DNA from: Gemmatimonadota bacterium | Lineage (GTDB): Bacteria > JAAXHH01 | Reading direction: 5' to 3' | Assembly: GCA_026702745.1 (NCBI GenBank) | Contig: JAPPBT010000018.1 | Coordinates: 1 to 32,258, forward strand | Length of the DNA stretch: 32,258 bases | Shown here: piece after piece, positions 22,221-31,577 of the stretch | Numbering within the stretch: position 1 is the stretch's first letter | Layout of the letters: the number at the start of each line of letters is the position of its first letter | The notes under the pieces: generated by a model | The model's input: the letters and a program-made list of their open reading frames with translations, nothing else | What the model was told of the DNA's origin: nothing | Database searches by the model: none | Position numbers and translations under genes: made by a program

Positions 22221-22757
22221 TCACTGAAGCATCCCGATGATTGAAAACGCCAGGACGAGAAGAAACGCGGAGGTCAACACCCAGGTCAACCACCGCTTTT
22301 CGGGCTGGCGCACCCAGTAGAACACGATAAACGAAAAGGTAAGTGCCTGGGCTAAAGTCTCGATGCTCCCGCCGCCGAACTGCGAGCCGAAGGGAATCGT
22401 CGTATAGATCAGGCCTTCTATGGAACCCGGTGCCGGACCAAACGTACTCAGCATCCCCAGCACGACCAGGACTACCCAGATGGTCAGCCAACCGTATGCC
22501 CGGCCGAAGTATTCGCGGCGCAGCAGGTAGAACACCACGCCGAACAACACCCCTCGGATGGGCTGAAAGAGCGGTCCGGCCATCAGGACCGGGTCGTCCA
22601 TGCGCTTCATGTAAACGTTGAATACCGGTTCGTCCCAGAGCGACTGGTAGTCGAAAAACGCGTAAGCCAGCGCACCGGCGACGAAATACGTCACGGTGTG
22701 CACGACCGTCGTTTTCGTGATGATTCCCGCCAGCTTCAGTTGAGAAACCTGAACCAA
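22221..22757 (-). CDS. Membrane protein of unknown function, about five spans
   Basis: This 178-residue hydrophobic protein has about five membrane segments, among them TVTYFVAGALAYAFF, PIRGVLFGVVFYLL, WLTIWVVLVVLGML, ALTFSFIVFYWV and WVLTSAFLLVLAFSIIGML. I do not recognise the family. The TTG at 22757 is used because CAGGAG lies 6 bases upstream; an upstream TTG at 22796 has no such site. It is the first gene of the - strand run that continues with the hydratase-like lipoprotein (34 bases downstream). A promoter with a perfect TTGACA lies about 150 bases upstream. Confidence 0.62.
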   Translation of the reverse strand: MVQVSQLKLAGIITKTTVVHTVTYFVAGALAYAFFDYQSLWDEPVFNVYMKRMDDPVLMAGPLFQPIRGVLFGVVFYLLRREYFGRAYGWLTIWVVLVVLGMLSTFGPAPGSIEGLIYTTIPFGSQFGGGSIETLAQALTFSFIVFYWVRQPEKRWLTWVLTSAFLLVLAFSIIGMLQ

Positions 22758-22906
22758 TCTACGCTCCTGAGACCGCTCCCTGATCCTGACCGGCAATATG
22801 CGCCTGAAACCACTTCAGCATTCACGGCGCCACCAATCACCGCACCTGAGACCACGTCCGAATCCAGGACGGCAGAAACTCCGGACACCGCGAGGATGAT
22901 ATCTGG

Positions 22907-22934
22907 AGTTTATACATAACATGCCCTCTGTCAA
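22907..22934 (-). promoter_or_regulatory. Sigma70-like promoter for the 22757-19755 gene run
   Basis: On the - strand TTGACA (22934-22929) and TAAACT (22912-22907) are 16 bases apart. The -35 is a perfect match and the -10 agrees at four of six positions. Confidence 0.5.
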
Positions 22935-22944
22935 GTCTTTACCC

Positions 22945-22973
22945 TTGATCTGGAGCCGATCGAAAAGTACTAT
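22945..22973 (+). promoter_or_regulatory. Sigma70-like promoter for the M42 peptidase gene
   Basis: TTGATC (22945-22950) and TACTAT (22968-22973) are 17 bases apart, giving a leader of about 60 bases before the ATG at 23043. It is divergent from the - strand promoter at 22907-22934. Confidence 0.6.
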
Positions 22974-22991
22974 TTTACGCATACTTTTTCG
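22961..22991. promoter_or_regulatory. Inverted repeat over the -10 box, possible operator
   Basis: CGAAAAGTA (22961-22969) and TACTTTTTCG (22982-22991) are complementary except for one extra base, around a 12-base centre. The left arm overlaps the -10 box of the + strand promoter, a usual place for a repressor site. The protein that would bind is not in the window. Confidence 0.4.
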
Positions 22992-23042
22992 ACTAACGCA
23001 TCAAGACCGCGACTGGTCAATTCAACCCGCAAGGAGCGATCC

Positions 23043-24110
23043 ATGTCCGCCGACGACCACCTCGTTTCATTGCTCCAGGAACTCGTTCACGCCCGGGGGC
23101 CGTCAGGCCAGGAAGACGAGGTGCGGGCGGTCTGTGAACGGGAACTGCAGTCCCTGTGCGACGAGACCTGGATCGACGCCGCCGGCAACGTCATCGGCCT
23201 GCTGAAGGGCGACTCGCCGGACGCCCCGGTGGTCCGCGTGATGGCCCACCTGGACGAACTGGCCCTGGTCGTCAAGCGCGTCAACGAAGACGGCACGCTC
23301 CGGGTCAATCCCCTCGGGGGCATCTATCCCGCCAACTACGGGCAGGGACCCGTGGAGATCCTTGCCGACGACGGCATCGTTCCGGGCGTCCTGTCCGTCG
23401 GACCGCAGCACACGACGGCCGATTCCGCGCGGATCTGGGAGACCAAGGCCAAGGGCGGCAACGTGGCCATGGACTGGAACCACGTGTACGTCTTCACACG
23501 CCGGACGGCGGAGCAGCTCAAGGAGGTGGGGGTTCACGCCGGTACGCGGGTCGTCATCGCCCAATCGCGTCGCGCGTTCTGGGAGATCGAAGACTGCATC
23601 GGCGGGTATTTCATGGACAACCGGGCGGCGATCGCCATCGCTATCGGTGCGGCCGTGAGCCTGAGGGACCTCGACATCCGGCCCGCGGGCGATGCCTACC
23701 TCGTTATGACCACCTGCGAGGAGATCGGCGGCCACGGCGCCGCCTATGCCTCGCGGACCCTGCCCGGCGAGATCTCCCTGGCCGTGGATTCCGGTCCTGC
23801 CTGCAAGGAATACGGCGTGGCGCTCACGGATGAGCCCATTGTCGTCTACGGCGACGGGCGGGGACTCTACGACAAGGCCGTCGCGGACCGTCTGCTGGCG
23901 TGCGGACGCGCGCTGGACATGGAGCCCCAGTGCGCGTACTGGCAGAGCTACGCCTCGGACGCCACCATGGCCAAGTCCGTGGGGCAGACGCCCCAGGCCG
24001 GCCTGCTGTGCATCCCTACGGAGAACACCCACGGATTCGAGATCATCCCCCGCAACAGTCTGGTCCAGTGCGCCGCCCTGCTGGCGGCCTACCTGGTAAA
24101 TCCGGAGTAA
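23043..24110 (+). CDS. M42 family metallo-aminopeptidase
   Basis: A 355-residue zinc/cobalt peptidase of the M42 family (glutamyl aminopeptidase, FrvX/YsdC/TET type), which trims peptides as large cytoplasmic assemblies. Metal-site residues are in order: AHLDE near residue 68 (His and catalytic Asp), YFMDNRAAIA (bridging Asp), TCEEIGGHGA (catalytic Glu and metal Glu), VDSGP (Asp ligand) and NTHGFE near the C-terminus (His ligand). All ligands are present, so it should be active. AAGGAGCG precedes the ATG. It has its own promoter and is followed 22 bases later by an enolase-superfamily gene, with which it is probably co-transcribed. Some relatives are annotated as endoglucanases, a label not supported here. 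Confidence 0.85.
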   Translation: MSADDHLVSLLQELVHARGPSGQEDEVRAVCERELQSLCDETWIDAAGNVIGLLKGDSPDAPVVRVMAHLDELALVVKRVNEDGTLRVNPLGGIYPANYGQGPVEILADDGIVPGVLSVGPQHTTADSARIWETKAKGGNVAMDWNHVYVFTRRTAEQLKEVGVHAGTRVVIAQSRRAFWEIEDCIGGYFMDNRAAIAIAIGAAVSLRDLDIRPAGDAYLVMTTCEEIGGHGAAYASRTLPGEISLAVDSGPACKEYGVALTDEPIVVYGDGRGLYDKAVADRLLACGRALDMEPQCAYWQSYASDATMAKSVGQTPQAGLLCIPTENTHGFEIIPRNSLVQCAALLAAYLVNPE

Positions 24111-24132
24111 CCGGGAGGAGCGGAGCAACGTA

Positions 24133-25398
24133 ATGGCCCTGAAAGTCACCAACGTGGAACGCTTCACCGTCACCGTGCCGTTCACGCAGGGACAGCGGCC
24201 CATGGCGGAGCGGACGGTATACAACTGGTCCGTGTTCGAACTGTGCAAGGTCACCACCGACGCCGGCCTCGTGGGCTGGGGCGAGACCATCGTCCACTAC
24301 ACCCACGCGCGGGTGACCGACGAGAGCGTGCAGCGCGTCATGGGAAAGAGCCCGGCGGACTTCATGCAGGACGATACCATCGGCGCCGGGCTGCAGATGG
24401 CCCTGTACGACGTGGTCGGCAAGGCGCTCGAGGTCCCCTGTCACAAGCTGCTGGGCAGCAAGGCGCGGGACTGGGTCCCCATATCCTGGTGGTCCAACGA
24501 GGGGCCGCCGGACGACTGGGTCCGCCAGGTCCGGGACGCCGTGGACCACGGGTACACGACCATCAAGCTCAAACAACGGCCGTGGCACGACATCCACGAA
24601 CAGATGACGGCGATCGACGCCAACGTGCCGCGCCACTTCAAAGTGGACCTCGACGCCAACGGTTCCATGCACAACGCGGCCGCGGCCATGCCTGTCATGC
24701 GCGGCCTGGAGCGCTTCGACATCGTGGCCATGTTCGAGACGCCCATCCCGCAGACCGACCTCCTGGGGAACCGCCAGTTGCGGCAGGTCATCAGCCGTCC
24801 CATCGCCATGCATTTCGGTTCGCCGCCCTACACCACGGCGATCCGCGAGGCGGTCTGCGACGGTTTCGTCGTCAGCGGCGGCGCCACGCGGGTAATCTAT
24901 CAGGGCATCCTCAGCGCGGAGGCCAACATGCCCTTCTGGCTCCAGATGGTCGGCAACGGACTCACCACCACCTGGGCCGCCCATCTCGGCGCCGTGCTCA
25001 CCCACGCCACCTGGCCCGCCATCACCTGCATCAATCTGTACCGCCACCACCTGCTGAAAAACCCCATCGAGGTCGTGGGCGGCTTCCACCGCGTCCCAGA
25101 CGGACCCGGGCTGGGCGTCGAAGTGGACGAAGAGGCCATGCACGGCTTTCTCGTCCCCGATGACGTGATGCGACCCTTCCGCGACCGGGACGAACCCTAC
25201 GATTTTGCCAGGCCGCGATTCATCCGCACGGCGGTGTTTCCCGACGGGCATCGCGTCCATTTCGGGAACATCCGCCATGGGTGGGAGCTGGAGGCCTATA
25301 CGCCCGGCATCCGAACCGAATACTGGCGGGAGGACGGCACCGCGGAGTTCGAGGACCTGTGGCGCCGCACCCGGGAGTCACCGGTTACCGAGCGTTGA
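24133..25398 (+). CDS. Enolase-superfamily enzyme with an unusual third metal position
   Basis: This 421-residue protein has the enolase-superfamily layout: N-terminal cap with FELCKVTTDAGLVGWGE, then a barrel with TIKLKQRPWHD (KxK), KVDLDANGS (Asp ligand) and MFETPIPQTD (Glu ligand). At the third metal position, where Glu or Asp is normal, it reads RPIAMHFGSPP, placing a His there. The C-terminal part has LEVHRVP-like GFHRVPDGPGLGVEVDEEAM, typical of mandelate racemase-type proteins. It may be a sugar-acid dehydratase or a variant with altered chemistry. A further 55-60 residues after the usual end (about 360-421) form a tail not seen in the enzyme at 9009. GGAG is found upstream of the ATG. 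The flanking SDR gene suggests a sugar-acid pathway. Confidence 0.8.
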   Translation: MALKVTNVERFTVTVPFTQGQRPMAERTVYNWSVFELCKVTTDAGLVGWGETIVHYTHARVTDESVQRVMGKSPADFMQDDTIGAGLQMALYDVVGKALEVPCHKLLGSKARDWVPISWWSNEGPPDDWVRQVRDAVDHGYTTIKLKQRPWHDIHEQMTAIDANVPRHFKVDLDANGSMHNAAAAMPVMRGLERFDIVAMFETPIPQTDLLGNRQLRQVISRPIAMHFGSPPYTTAIREAVCDGFVVSGGATRVIYQGILSAEANMPFWLQMVGNGLTTTWAAHLGAVLTHATWPAITCINLYRHHLLKNPIEVVGGFHRVPDGPGLGVEVDEEAMHGFLVPDDVMRPFRDRDEPYDFARPRFIRTAVFPDGHRVHFGNIRHGWELEAYTPGIRTEYWREDGTAEFEDLWRRTRESPVTER

Positions 25399-25469
25399 CC
25401 CGGAAACCGGGGCATGGCTTGATCTCGCGACACAATCTGAACTCAGCGGCATAGCAACGGAGCAGAACC

Positions 25470-26219
25470 ATGAGACTGGCAGACAAGACAGCGATCGTAA
25501 CCGGCGCGGCATCGGGCATCGGACGGGGCACCGCGGAGAGGATGGCGCGGGAAGGCGCCCGGGTCGTGGCCGTGGACATCAACGAAGTGGGGCTGGAACA
25601 GACCGTCGAATCGATCCGCCGGGAAGGCTGGACGGCCACGGCCTGCGTCGCCGACGTGGGCCGGGACGAACAGGTCAGGCGCATGGTCCAGTGCGCGGTC
25701 GACACCTACGGCGGACTTCATATTCTGCACAACAACGCGTACTGGCACGCGCCCGGACCGGTGTGCGACCTGGCGGAAGCCGATTGGGACCGCACGCTCG
25801 ACGTGTGCCTGAAATCAATCTACCTGGGCTGCAAGCACGCCATCCCGGTCATGAGGGAATCCGGAGGAGGCGCAGTCGTCAACACGGCATCGGTACACAG
25901 TCTCGTCGGGTTCCGGGACTACGCCGCCTACGACGCGGCCAAGGGCGGGGTCGTCGGGATCACGCGGGCCGTCGCCGTGGACTACGGACCGGAAATACGC
26001 AGCAACGCCGTGCTGCCCGGCGCCATACTGACGAATGCCTGGGACGGCCTCGACGAGTCGATACGCAGGCCCTACATCGACCGACCGCCCATGAAGCGGC
26101 TGGGCCTTCCGGAAGACATCGCGTCCGCCGTGGTGTTTCTCGCGTCCGACGAGGCGTCCTTCATCACCGGCGCCAGCCTCGTGGTCGACGGCGGACTGAC
26201 CATCGTCGGGGACGCGTAG
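25470..26219 (+). CDS. Short-chain dehydrogenase/reductase (SDR)
   Basis: A 249-residue classical SDR. The nucleotide site TGAASGIGRG is at residues 12-21, VDIN after the second strand suggests NAD(H) preference, and NNAYW takes the place of the usual NNAG. The catalytic Ser is in NTASVHS, and the Tyr and Lys are in YDAAKGG. The C-terminal SFITGASLVVDGGLT is the standard ending. It would oxidise or reduce a hydroxy/keto group of a small substrate, perhaps from the enolase-superfamily enzyme encoded 71 bases upstream. GGAG lies about 8 bases before the ATG. A 21-22-bp repeat begins across the stop codon. Confidence 0.87.
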   Translation: MRLADKTAIVTGAASGIGRGTAERMAREGARVVAVDINEVGLEQTVESIRREGWTATACVADVGRDEQVRRMVQCAVDTYGGLHILHNNAYWHAPGPVCDLAEADWDRTLDVCLKSIYLGCKHAIPVMRESGGGAVVNTASVHSLVGFRDYAAYDAAKGGVVGITRAVAVDYGPEIRSNAVLPGAILTNAWDGLDESIRRPYIDRPPMKRLGLPEDIASAVVFLASDEASFITGASLVVDGGLTIVGDA

Positions 26220-26288
26220 CACCTCCGGCACGGACGCGAAGCGTTTCCGACACGGACGTGTAGCGTTCCGGCAGGGACGCGTTGCATT
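26204..26288. repeat. 21-22-bp imperfect tandem repeat starting across the SDR stop codon
   Basis: Units at 26225-26246, 26247-26267 and 26268-26288 share the pattern CCGgCAcGGACGcGtaGCgTT. A weaker copy at 26204-26224 contains the last codons and the stop codon of the SDR gene (shared core GGGACGCGT). Confidence 0.75.
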
Positions 26289-26397
26289 GCGCACTTTCTT
26301 GCGAGAATCGCGAGAACCGATCCGACTGATTCGTTAGTATGCGAAGAGTCCGGAACGGCGTTATACCCTGTGAACAAGCCAAAACCTTCCAGAAAAA

Positions 26398-27780
26398 ATG
26401 AGCGTTTCCGATACATCGAAACCTACGGCCGAGGATACGGTACCCGCCTTTCATCCCTCTTCGGGAAGCGTGAACCAGGTGTGGCTGCTGGCCTACCCGA
26501 TCATCCTGGCCAACATGTCCGAAACGCTGCTGGGCGTGGTCGACACGTACATGGTCGGCCAGCTGGGCGTGGCCGAGATCGGCGCCGTGGGCCTGGGATC
26601 CATGCTCGCCTGGCTTTTCTACCTTCCGTTCCTGGGTTTGGCCATGGGGTTGAACACCTTCGTCGCCCAGAGCTACGGCGCGGGCAACCGGAAGGCCTGC
26701 GGCTACATGACGTGGCAGGGGCTGTACATGGCCGTGGCCAGCGGCGTACTGATCCTGCTCGTCATCCCTTTCGTACCCCTGTTGTTCGACCTCGCGGGAC
26801 CCTCCGCCGAAGTGCGGCGCCTGGGGATCACCTACCTGCAATGGCGGCTGATCGACGGTCCGGCCTTCATGGTCGCCATGACCACGGCCAGCTTCTTCCG
26901 AGGTATCGGCGATACGAAGACGCCGATGAAGATCGGCATCACCATCAACATCATCAACGTCATCCTGAACTACGGGTTGATCTACGGCCACTTCGGCCTG
27001 CCCCGCCTCGAGGTGCAGGGATCGGCTATTGGATCGGCGCTGGCCGGTATTCTTGGCGGGGGAATATACCTCGTCCTGTACCTGTCCCGGCGGCTCTGTC
27101 ACTACGACAACCGGACCGTGCCGCGACCCCGGTGGCTGGACCAGGTCCGGCTCTTGAAAGTCGGCGCCCCGATCGGCCTGCAACGGTTTCTCGACATCGG
27201 CAGCTTCGTCATATTTGCCGCTATCATCGGAAGGCTGGGGAACGCCCAGCTGGCCGCGAACCAGATCGCCATCCAGCTGATGTCCATCTCCTACATGATC
27301 GGCCTGGGCATCGGCATGGCCGCTGCCACTCTCGTGGGGCAGTACATCGGGGCCAAACGTATTGCGCTGGCCGAACGCAGCGCCTACAGCGCCCTGAAAC
27401 TGGCGATGGGCATCATGGTCTTTGTCGGCCTGGCGTTTCTGCTGTTTCCCGAGCCGCTGGTCAGCCTGTTCAACGACGATCCCGACGTCATCCGCTACGG
27501 CAGGCAGGGACTCCTGTACGCGGCGCTGTTCCAGGCCTTCGACGCGCTCGCGGTCATTTTCATCGGCGCCCTGCGCGGCGCCGGCGACACCCGGTGGTCC
27601 GCCGTGGCCGCTTTCATCGGCGCCTGGGTAATCTTCCTTCCACTGACCTACCTGCTCGCCTTCACCCTGAATCTGAACTTCTGGGGCGCCTGGCTGAGCG
27701 CGACCATCTATATCTGCCTGCTCGGCATCGCGTGCGTCTACCGGTTCCGGCAAGGCGCATGGAAGAGGATGGTGATATAG
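26398..27780 (+). CDS. MATE family multidrug/toxin exporter
   Basis: A 460-residue protein with twelve predicted membrane segments, of the MATE (NorM/DinF-type) family, which exports cationic drugs or metabolites using a Na+ or H+ gradient. Typical motifs are YPIILANMSETLLGVVDTYMVGQLG in the first span pair, FRGIGDTKTPM near residue 165 and its counterpart LRGAGDTRWS in the second half, plus QLAANQIAIQLMSISYMIGLGIG. The two repeats of six spans are both complete. The start at 26398 has only a weak A-rich site. It lies in a + strand run between the SDR and Gfo/Idh genes but about 180 bases from the SDR stop, so it may have its own promoter. The substrate is unknown. Confidence 0.88.
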   Translation: MSVSDTSKPTAEDTVPAFHPSSGSVNQVWLLAYPIILANMSETLLGVVDTYMVGQLGVAEIGAVGLGSMLAWLFYLPFLGLAMGLNTFVAQSYGAGNRKACGYMTWQGLYMAVASGVLILLVIPFVPLLFDLAGPSAEVRRLGITYLQWRLIDGPAFMVAMTTASFFRGIGDTKTPMKIGITINIINVILNYGLIYGHFGLPRLEVQGSAIGSALAGILGGGIYLVLYLSRRLCHYDNRTVPRPRWLDQVRLLKVGAPIGLQRFLDIGSFVIFAAIIGRLGNAQLAANQIAIQLMSISYMIGLGIGMAAATLVGQYIGAKRIALAERSAYSALKLAMGIMVFVGLAFLLFPEPLVSLFNDDPDVIRYGRQGLLYAALFQAFDALAVIFIGALRGAGDTRWSAVAAFIGAWVIFLPLTYLLAFTLNLNFWGAWLSATIYICLLGIACVYRFRQGAWKRMVI

Positions 27781-27835
27781 CGAGGCGATTATCATCGAAC
27801 GCAGATCGTTTTCCAACAAGAGAACGGAGTACTGA

Positions 27836-28894
27836 GTGTCTAACAAAAAGAAATGCCTGATGATCGGCGGCGGCGGCATGGCCGGCGCATGGATACGCCA
27901 ATTCTATCCACGGTTCAACGACCGGCACGAAATCGTCGCCCTGGTGGACATCAATGCGGATATCCTACACGATGCCGGGGATTTCCTGGGGCTTCCACAG
28001 AGGCGTCGGTACACGGACATGGCGGCCGCCTTCGGGGAGGTGGACGCGGACTACTGCACGATCGTGATCCCGCCGGCCGTCCACCGGGACGCCGTAATGC
28101 TGGCGGTGGAACACAGGCTGGACATCCTGAGTGAAAAACCGATTGCCGACACGTGGCCCGCATGCGTAGATATATACAGGGCGGTCACGGAAGCCGGCCT
28201 TAAGATGCACGTGATTCAGAACTACCGCTATTCCAGCCGCATGTTGACCATGCGGCAGGTGCTGCGGGACGGAGAACTCGGACGAATCAACCACATCCAG
28301 GGCCGCTTTGCAGCGGACTACCGGAAGCACGGCGCCTGGGGCGCCTTCCGCTACGAAATACTGCACACCCTGCTCGTGGAAGGCGCCGTGCATCACTTTG
28401 ACATGATGCGGAATCTCTCGGGGGGAGACTGCAAGACGATCGCCGGTTGGGAGTGGAACCGGCCGTGGAGCACCTTCCAGGGGGATTGCTGTGCCATGTA
28501 CGTGATGGACATGACCAACGGCGTGAAGGCGGCCTACGAGGGTTCGTGCCTGGGCGCCGCCGAGCAGAACAGCTGGCACAAGGAGTACTACCGGGTCGAA
28601 TGCGAAGAAGGCGCCGTCGCCATCGGAAGCGACGGGGTCACGCGCATATACCGGCACACGCCCGGCAAGGGCATGCTGGTCGAGGACGTCAGCCCGGTCG
28701 TTCCCGAATACGACGGGCACCAGTGGCAGATCAACGAGTATCTCGATTGGATCGACGGCGGGCCCGCGCCGGACACGCGCCTGGAACACAACATCCGCAG
28801 CGTGGCCATGGTATTCGCCGCCATCGAGGCCTCGTGCAGCAGCGGGTCCGTCGACGTGGAGGAGATGGTCGGGCGGGTGACGGGTTCAGCCTGA
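27836..28894 (+). CDS. Gfo/Idh/MocA family oxidoreductase
   Basis: This 352-residue protein has an N-terminal Rossmann domain with the dinucleotide motif GGGGMAGAW at residues 11-19 and the conserved LSEKPIADT near 99-107, both typical of Gfo/Idh/MocA enzymes acting on sugars, inositols or related polyols with NAD(P). The C-terminal domain carries EGAVHHFDMMRNLSGG (the catalytic HHxxD-like segment) and the late HQWQINEYLDWIDGG pattern. The start is GTG at 27836, with GGAG about 8 bases upstream. It is part of the catabolic-looking + strand cluster but is separated from the MATE gene by 55 bases. Confidence 0.85.
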   Translation: MSNKKKCLMIGGGGMAGAWIRQFYPRFNDRHEIVALVDINADILHDAGDFLGLPQRRRYTDMAAAFGEVDADYCTIVIPPAVHRDAVMLAVEHRLDILSEKPIADTWPACVDIYRAVTEAGLKMHVIQNYRYSSRMLTMRQVLRDGELGRINHIQGRFAADYRKHGAWGAFRYEILHTLLVEGAVHHFDMMRNLSGGDCKTIAGWEWNRPWSTFQGDCCAMYVMDMTNGVKAAYEGSCLGAAEQNSWHKEYYRVECEEGAVAIGSDGVTRIYRHTPGKGMLVEDVSPVVPEYDGHQWQINEYLDWIDGGPAPDTRLEHNIRSVAMVFAAIEASCSSGSVDVEEMVGRVTGSA

Positions 28895-28916
28895 TGAGGT
28901 ACGGGTAACACAGCTT

Positions 28917-30143
28917 ATGTCGAATCAGAAATTACCGTTCATCGACGCCTTTTTACGCCTGGAATCCGCCAGCGGCATCCTCCTGATGCTCGCGACCGCG
29001 CTGGCCTTGATATTCGCGAACTCGTTCCTTGAGCCGCTTTACCACTTCCTGCTGAATATCCCGATTCAGATTCACATCGCCGCGCTGGATATCCACAAGC
29101 CGCTGCAGCTCTGGATCAACGACGGCCTGATGGCCATCTTCTTCTTCCTCGTCGGCCTGGAACTGAAGCGCGAATTCCTCGAGGGGGAGCTGTCGGACCG
29201 GCGAAACATCGTCCTGCCCGGCGTGGGCGCCGTCGGCGGCATGATCGTCCCCGCGTTGATCTATTTCCTCTTCAACAGCGGCAATTCTGACGCGTTGCGA
29301 GGCTGGGCCGTCCCGGTGGCCACGGATATCGCCTTCGCCTTGGGCGTGCTCGCCCTCCTGGGCTCCCGCGTGCCTATTTCGATCAAAGTCTTCCTCACCT
29401 CCCTGGCCATATTGGACGACATCGGGGCCATCGCGATCATCGCGGTGTTCTATGCGGCGGAAATATCGATACCGGCCCTGCTGGTAGCCGCAGGCTGCGT
29501 ACTGGTGCTGTTCTTCCTGAACAACAGGAACTGGGTCTCCCACAGTTCCTACATGATGGTCGGTGTAATCCTGTGGATCGCGCTGGTGAAGTCCGGCGTC
29601 CACGCGACGCTGGCAGGCGTGATCCTGGCCATATTCATTCCCATGCGGTCCAGGACCGATCCCGACGTCTCGCCGCTCAAGATCCTGGAGCACGATCTGC
29701 ATACGGTCGTCGCCTTCGTCATCCTTCCCGTGTTCGCTTTCGCCAACGCCGGGATCAGTTTCGAGGGCATGACGCTCGACCAGGTACTTCACGGCGTTCC
29801 CGTCGGTGTGGCGCTGGGCCTGTTCCTGGGCAAGCAGATCGGTATCTTCGGCCTCTGCTGGATGTTCGTCAAATTCAAATGGGCCAGCCTGCCCACGGGC
29901 ATGACCTGGACGAGCATATACGGAGCCAGCGCCCTGTGCGGCATCGGGTTTACCATGAGTCTCTTCATCGGGTCGCTGGCCTTCGCGGACATCGACACGT
30001 ACGGGTTATTCGACGAAAGACTGGGGATCCTGGCCGGATCGCTGCTTTCGGGCGTGTTGGGCTACATCGTCCTGCGTAACTGCCTGCCGCCCACGGAGAA
30101 GAAGACCGAGCCTGTTGGGAGAGAGGTAGAGAGGGTGGTGTGA
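28917..30143 (+). CDS. nhaA: Na+/H+ antiporter NhaA
   Basis: A 408-residue inner-membrane antiporter with the NhaA signature. The LILANS-like start ALIFANSFLEPLYH, LQLWINDGLMAIFFFLVGLELKRE at about 63-86, VATDIAFALGVLALLG with Asp137 (E. coli Asp133), and LAILDDIGAIAIIAVFY with Asp167-Asp168 (E. coli Asp163-Asp164, the ion-binding pair) are all present. Also present is the Lys in FLGKQIGIF at the E. coli Lys300 position. It exports Na+ or Li+ for two H+, helping pH and salt homeostasis. The gene ends in a charged tail. The Shine-Dalgarno site is weak. It is 22 bases after the Gfo/Idh gene and converges on the PLP-enzyme gene with only 16 bases between stops. Confidence 0.93.
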   Translation: MSNQKLPFIDAFLRLESASGILLMLATALALIFANSFLEPLYHFLLNIPIQIHIAALDIHKPLQLWINDGLMAIFFFLVGLELKREFLEGELSDRRNIVLPGVGAVGGMIVPALIYFLFNSGNSDALRGWAVPVATDIAFALGVLALLGSRVPISIKVFLTSLAILDDIGAIAIIAVFYAAEISIPALLVAAGCVLVLFFLNNRNWVSHSSYMMVGVILWIALVKSGVHATLAGVILAIFIPMRSRTDPDVSPLKILEHDLHTVVAFVILPVFAFANAGISFEGMTLDQVLHGVPVGVALGLFLGKQIGIFGLCWMFVKFKWASLPTGMTWTSIYGASALCGIGFTMSLFIGSLAFADIDTYGLFDERLGILAGSLLSGVLGYIVLRNCLPPTEKKTEPVGREVERVV

Positions 30144-30159
30144 GGATGAACGCAGGTTC

Positions 30160-31314
<1,155 letters not shown>

Positions 31315-31522
31315 GGCGGGAAGTCCTCGGATATAGATCGAGTGGGTGTTGTGTTGTCGTCCAGGCTGTTGCAGTAACTGTGTAAAAAGGATCAGGAATA
31401 TGCCGGTGTCTTGACTAAGGTAAATAGGGGTTGGAGGGGGTCAAGTTGTATCAGAACTTCCCATAGAGGATACCGTTCTCATGGTTCTGTGCTTTACCAC
31501 ACCGGTCCTTACGATAACACTC

Positions 31523-31562
31523 GTTATTAACGCTTGACGTTAATAACATGTGACGTTATTAT
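31523..31562 (+). promoter_or_regulatory. higBA promoter with overlapping palindromic operator
   Basis: A perfect 10-base inverted repeat, GTTATTAACG (31523-31532) and CGTTAATAAC (31538-31547), is split by five bases. A third half-site, CGTTATTA, follows at 31554-31561. A strong promoter overlaps them: TTGACG at 31534-31539 and TATTAT at 31557-31562, exactly 17 bases apart. Antitoxins such as HigA usually repress their own operon by binding such palindromes, so this is the likely autoregulatory site. The start of higB is 16 bases after the -10 box. Confidence 0.75.
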
Positions 31563-31577
31563 AGTAATGGTATTGGC

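Noticed and set aside
24043-25278. A 411-codon frame opposite the second enolase-family gene
   Set aside because: Shadow frame; the + strand has the catalytic motifs.
26164-27879. A 571-codon frame opposite the MATE gene
   Set aside because: Shadow frame rich in Gln, His, Asp and Gly; the + strand encodes a full twelve-span exporter.
31380-31440. Promoter of the PLP-enzyme gene on the - strand
   Set aside because: A TTGACC is present but the matching -10 box is poor, so I do not call it.
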